NCBI GenBank assembly: GCA_016715105.1
Contig: JADKBO010000008.1
Location: 186,001 to 250,000 of the forward strand
Reading direction: 5' to 3'
Length of the DNA stretch: 64,000 nt
Origin: Saprospiraceae bacterium
Lineage (GTDB): Bacteria; Bacteroidota; Bacteroidia; Chitinophagales; Saprospiraceae
The notes beneath the pieces are model-generated. The model did no database searches. It had not been told where the DNA came from and saw only the letters and a list, made by a program, of their open reading frames with translations. How positions within the stretch are numbered: the stretch's first letter is position 1; every line of letters begins with the position of its first letter. This document shows positions 54,864 to 62,731 of this stretch, piece after piece. Position numbers and translations under genes: made by a program.

Positions 54864-56003
54864 ATAATTTGAGCTCGTTGCGTCCAGCTAAAATTTTCTA
54901 CTAAAACCCTATTGTTGCTTACCATATTTTCGCACAATTCCTTTGATTTCAGCAAAGTCATTATTTGATTCGCAAGGTCTTCTGCATTTTCTGATTCAAA
55001 ATATCGGCAATTAACATCTGGTTTAAGAACTTCATTGATGGATGGCAAGTTGGAAGCAATGATTGGACAATCACATGCCATATACTCAAATATTTTAAGC
55101 GGAGAGGTGTAATTTACACTGATATGCTCTTTATTATTTGGGACAATTCCAATATCCGTATTTTTTTATACAATTTACGATTTCTTTTCTCGATAATGTA
55201 TCAGAGAATGTAATAACTAGATGCAATTTGTAAAACTCAATTAAGTCAAAAAACCTTTTTTTATCGGCCAAACTACCAGACCCAACAATGATGACGTGGA
55301 CTTCATTTTCATTTAAAAATCTACATGCTTCAACAAGTGTGTCAACCCCCTTCCATGTTTGAAATGAACCAAAATATGCAATTACTCTTTTATCTTTTGT
55401 TTTGGGAAAACGTTTATGGAAACCTACCTCATTTCTTGGTAAATCTCTAAAAAAAGTAACATCGACTCCACTATACACGACGCCTATTTTATTACTTTTA
55501 ATACCAAAATATTTAATCATGTCCTGTTTGATGCCATCAGTAATGGCCACCAGTAAGTCTGGGATTTTTAAAGCTTCCTTTTCTTGACTCAATTTGACCT
55601 TAGACGATACTTGATGATAAATTTTATGAGCTTCAAAGATAATTTTACATTTAGGTTTTAAGCTTCCTGGCAAAAGGGAAAGAAAATATAGAAATCCAAA
55701 ATCTCTTGTGAAAATAAAATCAACGTTCCTGACATTTAGCAAAACATAAAAGGCATAGACTATCCTGCTGATTCTTTCGTAAGAGGAGTTATTTTTGAAT
55801 GAAATGGGTACAAAGAATATTTTGAAATTAGGTTTTGTTATATCTAGATCACTTAGAAGTTTTTGAAGATTTTCACTGTCAGTTTTACTCGCAAAAAAGG
55901 TTACATCAAAAAAGTCACCCAATGCCTGTACCATCGAAATACTGGCGATCACGTCTGCTGTTTGTTCAGATAAATCATTCTGATATACAAAAGCTAATTT
56001 CAT
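54845..56003 (-). CDS. Glycosyltransferase family 4 (GT-B), frameshifted
   Basis: The protein is about 385 residues, normal for GT4. The N-terminal half (56003-about 55168) has the sugar-acceptor Rossmann domain and a donor-side start (VIAYFGSFQTWKGVDTLVEA). The C-terminal half (54845-55160) has the UDP-sugar site SVNYTSPLKIFEYMACDCPI and the helix after it. The frames join at the A7 run on the coding strand (T7 at 55161-55167): six A gives CIKNTDIGIVPNN. A retaining transferase of the cytoplasmic membrane face, sugar unknown. It is convergent with the phosphodiesterase operon and could make a related envelope glycan. Confidence 0.82.
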
Positions 56004-56099
56004 ATAAATACAAATAAGATCAACTTGCCATTAAGGGAAGTTCCTGGCGGCATTAAATACCTCTAAATGAAAACCTTAACAATAAACGCTAAATATAAG

Positions 56100-57869
56100 C
56101 TATTTTTCAGGCTTGTAAGTTACATCAAGATTTAACTCTTTCAGTTGTGCATCATGGATGTGAGATGGTGCATCAATCATCATATCTCTTCCTGTATTAT
56201 TTTTGGGGAAAGCTATGAAATCTCTGATAGAGCTCTGACCGTTTAAAACCGCACATAAACGGTCAAAACCAAAGGCTATTCCACCATGTGGAGGCGCTCC
56301 ATACTCGAATGCGCCCAATAAAAACCCAAATTGATCTTCTGCCTCTTCTTTGGTAAATCCTAGTAAATCAAAGTTTTTGGACTGCAATTCTCTATCATGA
56401 ATTCTGATTGAACCTCCGCCTATCTCTGATCCATTGATGACAAGGTCATAGGCATCTGCGCGTAAGGACTTCATAGTCTCATGATCACCTGAAAGCATTC
56501 TTGGGATGTCTTCTTGTTTAGGTGAGGTAAATGGGTGGTGCATGGCAAAAAATCTATTTGCATCTTCATCCCACTCCAACAATGGGAAATTAACTACCCA
56601 AAGTGGTTTAAAGTCTCCAGTTTTCATCAAACCGAGCTTCCTTCCCAATTCCAACCTCAATTCATTGAGTTGTTTCCTAGTCTTCTCCTTTTCTCCACTC
56701 AATATGAATAAAACATCTCCTTCTTCAACACCAAATCTTTCACCCCAAGACTTCAGTTCCTCGTCTGAATAAAATTTCCCAACGGTAGATTTAATGCCAT
56801 CAGCTTGATACTTTACGTAAACTAATCCTTTAGCACCAATTTGCGGCCTTTGCAACCACTCGGTAAGGTCTTTCATATCTTTATTTGAATATGAATCGGC
56901 TATACCTTTTGCACAAATACCAACTACTAATTCTGCTTGATCAAAGACTCCAAAACCTTTACCTTGTGCTAAGTCATTAATTTCGACAAATTCCATTCCG
57001 AAACGGAGGTCGGGTTTGTCGCTACCATATTTTTCCATGGCATCATCGTAAGACATACGAGGGAACTCAGCCAATTCAATACCAATCATTGTTTTAAACA
57101 AGTGTTTTGCAAGTCCTTCGAATGTATTGAGAATGTCCTCAATGTGAATAAATGACATCTCACAATCTATTTGAGTAAATTCTGGTTGTCTATCAGCCCT
57201 TAAATCCTCATCTCTAAAACACTTGACGATCTGAAAATATTTGTCAAAACCAGAGACCATCAAAATTTGCTTGAAAGTTTGTGGCGATTGTGGTAATGCA
57301 TAAAATTCTCCTGGATTCAATCTTGAAGGCACCACAAAGTCTCTTGCGCCTTCTGGAGTACTTTTGATGAGAAATGGTGTTTCTACCTCAATAAAACCTT
57401 GGCTATCAAGATACTTCCTGCTTTCCAAAGCTAGTTTGGATCTGAAAATGATATTACTTTGTTGAAGTGGTCTTCTTAAATCGAGGTATCGATACTTCAT
57501 TCGTAGATCGTCACCACCATCTGTATTTTCTTCTATGGTAAATGGAGGAGTTTTAGCTGCATTAAGTATTTTGAGTGATGTTGCTTCTATTTCTATATCT
57601 CCGGTTACTCTATTCGCATTTTTGCTACTTCTTTCTCTGACAACACCTTGCACTTGAATGACAAATTCTCGTCCAAGTTTACGCGCTTCGCCACACAATT
57701 GGGCATTGTCATCCATGTTGAACACCACTTGAGTAATGCCATATCTGTCACGTAAATCCAAGAAAGTCATGCCCCCAAGATCTCTAGCTTTCTGCACCCA
57801 ACCACTGAGCGTGATATTATTTCCTACATTTTCCAATCGCAATTCGCCACAATGGTGTGTCCTATACAT
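56100..57869 (-). CDS. aspS: Aspartyl-tRNA synthetase
   Basis: The start at 57869 gives MYRTHHCGELR, as in other AspRS; an upstream ATG 8 codons earlier lies inside the promoter. About 590 residues, the bacterial length: N-terminal OB-fold anticodon domain (WVQKARDLGGMTFLDLRDR), the class-II catalytic core with FIEVETPFL (motif 1), RCFRDEDLRADRQPEFTQID (motif 2) and the GAD insert (about 280-400), and GIAFGFDRL (motif 3). It charges tRNA-Asp. Bacterial-type AspRS with the insert may also charge tRNA-Asn if asparaginyl-tRNA synthetase is absent. Its promoter box is at 57891. Confidence 0.97.
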   Translation of the reverse strand: MYRTHHCGELRLENVGNNITLSGWVQKARDLGGMTFLDLRDRYGITQVVFNMDDNAQLCGEARKLGREFVIQVQGVVRERSSKNANRVTGDIEIEATSLKILNAAKTPPFTIEENTDGGDDLRMKYRYLDLRRPLQQSNIIFRSKLALESRKYLDSQGFIEVETPFLIKSTPEGARDFVVPSRLNPGEFYALPQSPQTFKQILMVSGFDKYFQIVKCFRDEDLRADRQPEFTQIDCEMSFIHIEDILNTFEGLAKHLFKTMIGIELAEFPRMSYDDAMEKYGSDKPDLRFGMEFVEINDLAQGKGFGVFDQAELVVGICAKGIADSYSNKDMKDLTEWLQRPQIGAKGLVYVKYQADGIKSTVGKFYSDEELKSWGERFGVEEGDVLFILSGEKEKTRKQLNELRLELGRKLGLMKTGDFKPLWVVNFPLLEWDEDANRFFAMHHPFTSPKQEDIPRMLSGDHETMKSLRADAYDLVINGSEIGGGSIRIHDRELQSKNFDLLGFTKEEAEDQFGFLLGAFEYGAPPHGGIAFGFDRLCAVLNGQSSIRDFIAFPKNNTGRDMMIDAPSHIHDAQLKELNLDVTYKPEK

Positions 57870-57890
57870 CGTACATTTTTTATTAGGATG

Positions 57891-57898
57891 CAAAAGTA
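57891..57898 (-). promoter_or_regulatory. -7 promoter box of aspS
   Basis: TACTTTTG on the minus strand, 22 bp upstream of the ATG at 57869, so the leader is very short. Confidence 0.55.
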
Positions 57899-58003
57899 AT
57901 ATGTTAAACCGTTTTATATATGTTATCCTTAAAAAAAATAAAATCCGGATAAAGTATTAGGTACATAGATTGCAAATGTTGTGATTTATATTATTTTTAT
58001 ACG

Positions 58004-58969
58004 ATGAATGAAAAATTGAACAACCCACACGACAAATTTTTTAAAGCCCTTTTATCGGATAAAAGTTCGGCCATAACTTTTCTGCAGTTTTGTTTGCCTC
58101 CTGAGGAATTAAGTCTACTTGATTTAGATTCTATCGTTTTGACAAACAATAATTTTATCTCCCCAGAACTTGAAGAAAGTTTTTCTGATATCATCCTACA
58201 AGTTGGTCTTAAAGACAAAGCTGAGGATTGTTATATTAGTATTCTGTTAGAGCATAAGTCATATAAAGATCCATATGTTGATTTTCAAGTGATGTATTAT
58301 TTAGCGCAGGCTTATTATCGTCAAATCAAAAATAAAGAACCTTTAAAGCTGATTTTGCCTATTGTCTATTACCATGGTGAGGAGAAATGGGAGATGAAGC
58401 CAATTGACACCTTGTTTGATGTCAATCAGGAGTTAAAAAAATATCTTCCCTCTTTCGACAAAATTTTCATTGACCTTATAGCAATGCCTGAGGAGGAAAT
58501 CGACAAATTGGCCAATACTTTTCTACACCCGGTGGTTCAACTGCAAAGAAATCGATTTGACCTCTCTAAATCTGCTGATAACTTTAAACGCATCATTCAA
58601 AGTTTATCGCCATATACCTCTAGGAACTTACTGCAAAGTCTTTTTGTTTATTCACTTAGAATTTATAACTTTGAAAGAGAAACTTTTAAAGAAATTATAG
58701 ATAATATACCTTTAACGATTAAATCTGCTATAATGAGCATCTACGATCAAATCAAAATTGAAGGAAAAATTGAAGGCAAACTCGAAGGAAAAATCGAAGG
58801 AAAAATCGAAGGAAAAATTGAGGGCAAACTCGAAGGAAAATTTGAGGAAAAAACTGAAGTGGTCTTAAAAAGTTTTGACAACGGTATTCAAATTGCGCTT
58901 ATCTCCAATATTACAGGCCTTACCGAATCTGAAATTCAAGATATTTTAAGACAAAACAAGAGAATTTAA
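58004..58969 (+). CDS. Rpn-family PD-(D/E)XK nuclease with repetitive tail and nested start
   Basis: The 321-residue protein begins NPHDKFFKALLSDK, the hallmark of the Rpn/transposase_31-like family, with nuclease residues Asp62 (FSDIIL) and Glu83-x-Lys85 (LLEHKSY). Residues about 253-285 are a low-complexity stretch of (K/R)IEGK(I/L)EG repeats, and the last 40 residues (VLKSFDNGIQIALISNITGLTESEIQDIL) form a helical tail. An in-frame ATG at 58733 (residue 244, MSIYDQIKIEGK) would give a 78-residue tail protein. The next gene, 5 bp downstream, is a separate 77-residue copy of that tail. In E. coli, Rpn tails are also translated alone and inhibit the nuclease, so a built-in antitoxin arrangement is possible. 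Confidence 0.88.
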   Translation: MNEKLNNPHDKFFKALLSDKSSAITFLQFCLPPEELSLLDLDSIVLTNNNFISPELEESFSDIILQVGLKDKAEDCYISILLEHKSYKDPYVDFQVMYYLAQAYYRQIKNKEPLKLILPIVYYHGEEKWEMKPIDTLFDVNQELKKYLPSFDKIFIDLIAMPEEEIDKLANTFLHPVVQLQRNRFDLSKSADNFKRIIQSLSPYTSRNLLQSLFVYSLRIYNFERETFKEIIDNIPLTIKSAIMSIYDQIKIEGKIEGKLEGKIEGKIEGKIEGKLEGKFEEKTEVVLKSFDNGIQIALISNITGLTESEIQDILRQNKRI

Positions 58970-58974
58970 AATTT

Positions 58975-59208
58975 ATGTCTACCACATCAACAACACTGAG
59001 CATTTATGATCAAATCAAAATGGAGGGCAAAATTGAAGGTAGAATTGAAGGCAGAATTGAAGGCAAAATTGAAGGCAAAATGGAGGTAAAAAGGGATGTG
59101 GTCTTAAAAAGTTTTGAATGCGGTTTTCAAATTGAGCTTATTTCTAAAATTACTGAGCTCTCTACATCTGAAATTCAAAATATTCTAAAATTAAATAATA
59201 GGGTTTAA
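58975..59208 (+). CDS. Free-standing Rpn tail protein
   Basis: A 77-residue protein almost identical in plan to the last 78 residues of the upstream Rpn protein: SIYDQIKMEGKIEGR, a shorter run of IEGR/IEGK repeats, then VLKSFECGFQIELISKITELSTSEIQNILK. It has no nuclease part. The 5-bp gap to the Rpn gene means they are co-transcribed. It is either a remnant of a duplicated Rpn gene or a kept regulator (tail-only antitoxin). Its intact frame and matched length favour the latter. Confidence 0.75.
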   Translation: MSTTSTTLSIYDQIKMEGKIEGRIEGRIEGKIEGKMEVKRDVVLKSFECGFQIELISKITELSTSEIQNILKLNNRV

Positions 59209-59233
59209 TATTTTATGTAATCCTCCATAAAAC

Positions 59234-59270
59234 AAAAAAAGTTGGCTTCCCAAATTCATGAAAAGCCAAC
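59234..59270 (-). terminator. Terminator of the DUF2911 gene
   Basis: Minus strand: GTTGGCTT (59270-59263) pairs with AAGCCAAC (59248-59241) around a 14-nt loop, followed by seven T (plus-strand A at 59234-59240). It lies 25 bp after the gene's stop and also 3' of the Rpn tail gene. Confidence 0.85.
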
Positions 59271-59295
59271 CTCAAAACAATATATCGATAAAAAA

Positions 59296-59817
59296 CTAAA
59301 GCGAAATAGGCAACTTGGCAATGGTTTTACCCCATCCCATGTAAATAGCTTTATCAGCATAGTTGCAATCTATAGAGAATGCTTCGATGCTTTCATTAGC
59401 AGCCATTGTAGATGCTTTCACTCTCACAACATCATTAGCTTCTTTGTAAGAATAAGCACCCCATACGTCAGTGTCTTTGCTTATGACAATTGTCCAAGCA
59501 TCAGCCGCAGGAACTGCATACATAGTATAATTACCAGCAGCCAATTTTGACCCACCAATGGTAATTGGTTGATTCAAAACGAGTTCAGTAGCTTCATTTG
59601 CTCCAAGTCTCCATACTTGTCCTGTTGGAACCAAAGTTGACAACTCTCTTCCGTTGAGTTGTGGTCTTGAATAAAAAATTTTGAGGATTGGCTTTGAATT
59701 TCTGTCCGCTCTCAAAATTGCTACGTCTAAAGGACTTTTATCAATTGCTGCAAACTTCTGTGCAGAAAGGGAAAGCCCAAAACAAATAAACAATACAAAT
59801 AGACCTAATTTTTTCAT
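59296..59817 (-). CDS. DUF2911 periplasmic protein
   Basis: The 173-residue protein has a signal peptide (cleavage after LSLSAQ, about 20) and the DUF2911 pattern: SPLDVAIL, ILKIFYSRPQLNGRELS, PTGQVWRLGANEATELVLNQ, LAAGNYTMYAVP and WTIVISKDTDVWGAY. DUF2911 proteins are small beta-rich periplasmic proteins of Bacteroidota with no known activity. Single gene with its own terminator. Confidence 0.9.
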   Translation of the reverse strand: MKKLGLFVLFICFGLSLSAQKFAAIDKSPLDVAILRADRNSKPILKIFYSRPQLNGRELSTLVPTGQVWRLGANEATELVLNQPITIGGSKLAAGNYTMYAVPAADAWTIVISKDTDVWGAYSYKEANDVVRVKASTMAANESIEAFSIDCNYADKAIYMGWGKTIAKLPISL

Positions 59818-60147
59818 TTTTTAACATTATTTGAATAATAATAAATGAGTGTATTAAATAACTTAAAATAAGTAAATCATTACTCTACACTTACAATCAA
59901 ATATAATCCATTGTCATTTGCCAATGTTATTTTGAAAGAATCTTAGCTTAAAATTAACGATTTTGTTATGAATTTACAAAAGCAAAAATTCGAGACCAAA
60001 AGCTTTGGATAGCTTAAAAGTTAATTCAAATCAAATAAGTTTAATCTGGAAATTCGTTCTTACTTCTGAATTGTTGAATTTCCAGTATGTTTGCAAACAT
60101 TAATTTGATTTATTCACCTCCATTTTGCCTTAAAATCAGAAAAATAC
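59818..60147. other. 330-bp intergenic region with dyads
   Basis: The shared upstream region of DUF2911 and the FkbM gene. It contains a 9-bp hairpin TGGAAATTC (60047-60055) / GAATTTCCA (60076-60084) and next to it a perfect 14-bp palindrome ATGTTTGCAAACAT (60087-60100), 48 bp before the FkbM ATG. No coding sequence. Confidence 0.6.
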
Positions 60148-60882
60148 ATGCTCGGAAATTTAAAGGAATACCTTAAGATCCTGCTCAAAAAACTTCCAAT
60201 ACCACTTTCCAAAAATCACATGTATGATATACAAACCCAAAAGATTATCAAAAGAGTTTTAAAAGAAAATGGAAATGCCGTGGATGTTGGTTGCCATGTA
60301 GGTGAAATCATGGACTTAATGTACAACGCTGCACCACAAGGTAATCATTTTGGTTTTGAGCCCATTCCTTCATATGCATCATTTTTGAAGGAAAAGTATG
60401 CGACCAAAAATAATGTTCACATATACCATCTTGCACTGAGTGAAAAGGAAGGTAAAACCACATTCAACTACGTAAAAAGTAACCCTGCATATAGCGGCAT
60501 AAAAGCTAGAAAGTTTGACAGAGCATCAGAAAAAGTGGAGGTAATTGAGGTAGATCTTGCTCGTTTAGATGATATTTTACCAAAAAACCTACCAATAAAT
60601 TTAATAAAAATAGACGTAGAAGGCGCTGAAATGTTGGTTTTAAGGGGTGCTCGTAAAACAATTGACACTTTTCATCCCGTTGTCATTTTTGAGCATGGTT
60701 TGGGCGGAGCTGATGTTTATGGTTTCAATCCAATCGATGTTTATAGTTTTTTTGATGGTTTAAATATGAATGTTTCTACCATGAGCAAGTACTTAAAAAG
60801 TAGCCCCGCGCTTACTCAAACAGAATTTTCAGATCACTTCTATCAAAGAAAGGATTACTATTATATAGCGTATCCAAAATAA
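60148..60882 (+). CDS. FkbM-family methyltransferase
   Basis: The 244-residue protein has the FkbM SAM-binding core: AVDVGCHVGEIMDLM (motif I), FGFEPIPSYASFLKEKY, YHLALSEKEGKTTFNYV and LIKIDVEGAEMLVLRGA (the signature). FkbM enzymes methylate hydroxyls of sugars or other small molecules, often in surface-glycan or secondary-metabolite clusters. It stands alone here, but surface-glycan genes are nearby (54.8-56 kb). Cytoplasmic, no signal. Confidence 0.9.
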   Translation: MLGNLKEYLKILLKKLPIPLSKNHMYDIQTQKIIKRVLKENGNAVDVGCHVGEIMDLMYNAAPQGNHFGFEPIPSYASFLKEKYATKNNVHIYHLALSEKEGKTTFNYVKSNPAYSGIKARKFDRASEKVEVIEVDLARLDDILPKNLPINLIKIDVEGAEMLVLRGARKTIDTFHPVVIFEHGLGGADVYGFNPIDVYSFFDGLNMNVSTMSKYLKSSPALTQTEFSDHFYQRKDYYYIAYPK

Positions 60883-60906
60883 CAAATCCCCTTATAAGCC
60901 CCTTGT

Positions 60907-61545
60907 CTAAATTCCTTTGGGTTTGAGTATTTTTATGAACTTTTCAGAGATCAATTTAGGGTCTTCGCCAGACATAATTTGATTTACAACGACAATACCT
61001 GCAGAACCAAGATCCATAACATCCGCAGCGTTTTTCAAACTGATTCCGCCTGCTGCTATAACCGGCTTTTTGGATACTTTTATCATTGATTTCAATCCTT
61101 CAATTCCTAACAAACCTCTATCATCCAATTTGGTATTGGTCCTAAATACGGGAGCTGCGATGTAGTAGTCAACTTCTTGCCCATTTGACAAAACAACTTG
61201 TGCTTCATTTTCTACGGTAAACCCTATAATTTTATGTGGACCAAAAAGTTTTCTTACTTCAGCAATTGGTAGATCCTTTTGCCCAATATGTATGCCGTCT
61301 GCATCGATGGCCATGGCAATATCCAAACGATCATTGATGATCAAAGGGACTCCAAATTTATTACACATATTTTTGAGCACTAGAGCTTTGGCATAAATTT
61401 CATTTGCCTCTTTATTTTTTTCTCTGTATTGGATCATAGTTGCTCCTCCTTTTAGCGCAAGTTGGATGACAGACTCCAAACTTTTCTCACCTACAAGCCG
61501 TGAATCTGTAACAACGTATAAACTGAAATCTAATTTATTTGCCAT
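60907..61545 (-). CDS. thiE: Thiamine-phosphate synthase
   Basis: The preferred start is ATG at 61545 (MANKLDFSLYVVTD), six codons inside the longest frame. The 212-residue TIM barrel has the ThiE motifs MIQYREK, LIINDRLDIA, GIHIGQKDLP, IGFTVEN, YYIAAPVFRT and AAGGISLKNAADVM. It joins hydroxymethylpyrimidine diphosphate and thiazole phosphate to thiamine phosphate. No other thi gene and no TPP riboswitch is visible next to it. Confidence 0.93.
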   Translation of the reverse strand: MANKLDFSLYVVTDSRLVGEKSLESVIQLALKGGATMIQYREKNKEANEIYAKALVLKNMCNKFGVPLIINDRLDIAMAIDADGIHIGQKDLPIAEVRKLFGPHKIIGFTVENEAQVVLSNGQEVDYYIAAPVFRTNTKLDDRGLLGIEGLKSMIKVSKKPVIAAGGISLKNAADVMDLGSAGIVVVNQIMSGEDPKLISEKFIKILKPKGI

Positions 61546-61707
61546 AATTTGAGTTTTTACCAAGGCTTGGATAGCATTGAGATGATTGAAAATTGATGGG
61601 TCAATAAAGATGGTGAATTCCTTTCAAAAAAAATCAAAATATCGCAATTCTCAAAAGAATTACTCAAGAAGACCTATTAAAAGTGTAAGATAGGAAAAAA
61701 GGCGACT

Positions 61708-62616
61708 TTATGGTCTATTGCCAGGCTCGAAAATCTGGTATTTATCTAATTCAAAATTTCTATTATAGCTATGGTTTACATCAATAAATTTTTTGAAATC
61801 AGCTGGCTGTCCGTCTACTAAAAGATTAGGATTTAAGGCATTAAACTCATTTTCAACCTCAGCCAAAAACGCTTCATCGGTCAAAAACTTTAAATAATAC
61901 CTCAAGTTGATGGTGTATTGTTTGTAATTGTATTTGCCGGCATATCGTTTATGTGCAGAATCCCAGGCATCTTTACCAATACATTTTAATTCACTATAAT
62001 ATTTCATCATTCTACCAGCAGCATCAATGTTTATGATGGGATGGAAACGATCATCATATTCGATCAATTTTTCAGGGCTGGAAGTATTGGAAGTAATTAA
62101 AAAGCGTAAATCTTTTCCATGATTAAAGCACACAAGATCAGTACACCCATTAAACGTTTTCAATCCAAATTGAGTAGCTAAAGCAGGTTGCATGTGGATC
62201 AATCCTATTCCACCATCATTCCTTCCATTGGGTAAATAATTGATACCATTACACTCTTGCATGAGCATAGTGAGTAAAGTGTATTTTGGAAGACCATATT
62301 TTTCTTCAACAGCAGATGTAATATTCTCAAATCGCAATGCACGCATAAAAATTCCAATTGTCCGGGTCCTAGCATCGCAATTTTCTAAACCATACTTTCC
62401 TTCATCACCTAAGAAAGACAAGTTTTCAAAAGTTGGTTTAGGTGTAAACTCAATATAAGATAAATCAATGGGTTTCAGGAACAAATAATGACCAAAATTA
62501 TCGTCTTTACAACTGATCGATGGAGCGAAAGTTGCAGACTTACTCATCAAATTTTTACCGCAAACCATGGCGACAAACAAAAACATAAACGTTAAAACAA
62601 TTTTCCTAGCACGCAT
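61708..62616 (-). CDS. Lysozyme-like (transglycosylase-type) exported protein
   Basis: The 302-residue protein begins with a basic signal/anchor (ARKIVLTFMFLFVAMVCGK). In the middle it has an SLT/lysozyme-like core: YTLLTMLMQECNGINYLP with a candidate catalytic Glu, then GGIGLIHMQPALATQFGL, the order seen in lytic transglycosylases (E...GxxGLxQ). There is no peptidoglycan-binding domain. It probably cleaves cell-wall glycan, but the catalytic pattern is divergent and another role is possible. Single gene upstream of the M1 peptidase in reading order. Confidence 0.65.
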   Translation of the reverse strand: MRARKIVLTFMFLFVAMVCGKNLMSKSATFAPSISCKDDNFGHYLFLKPIDLSYIEFTPKPTFENLSFLGDEGKYGLENCDARTRTIGIFMRALRFENITSAVEEKYGLPKYTLLTMLMQECNGINYLPNGRNDGGIGLIHMQPALATQFGLKTFNGCTDLVCFNHGKDLRFLITSNTSSPEKLIEYDDRFHPIINIDAAGRMMKYYSELKCIGKDAWDSAHKRYAGKYNYKQYTINLRYYLKFLTDEAFLAEVENEFNALNPNLLVDGQPADFKKFIDVNHSYNRNFELDKYQIFEPGNRP

Positions 62617-62731
62617 GCATCAAATACTATAGTGGTTACTAAAACTGAGTAAAACGGCAATACTTATTACCTAATGGTTTCCCCTTAGAGGTAAAACAAC
62701 ATACTTGTTTGTGGCACTAATGTAAAAAAGA

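Noticed and set aside
59242..59550. 102-residue rightward open frame
   Set aside because: It overlaps the terminator and the antisense strand of the DUF2911 gene.
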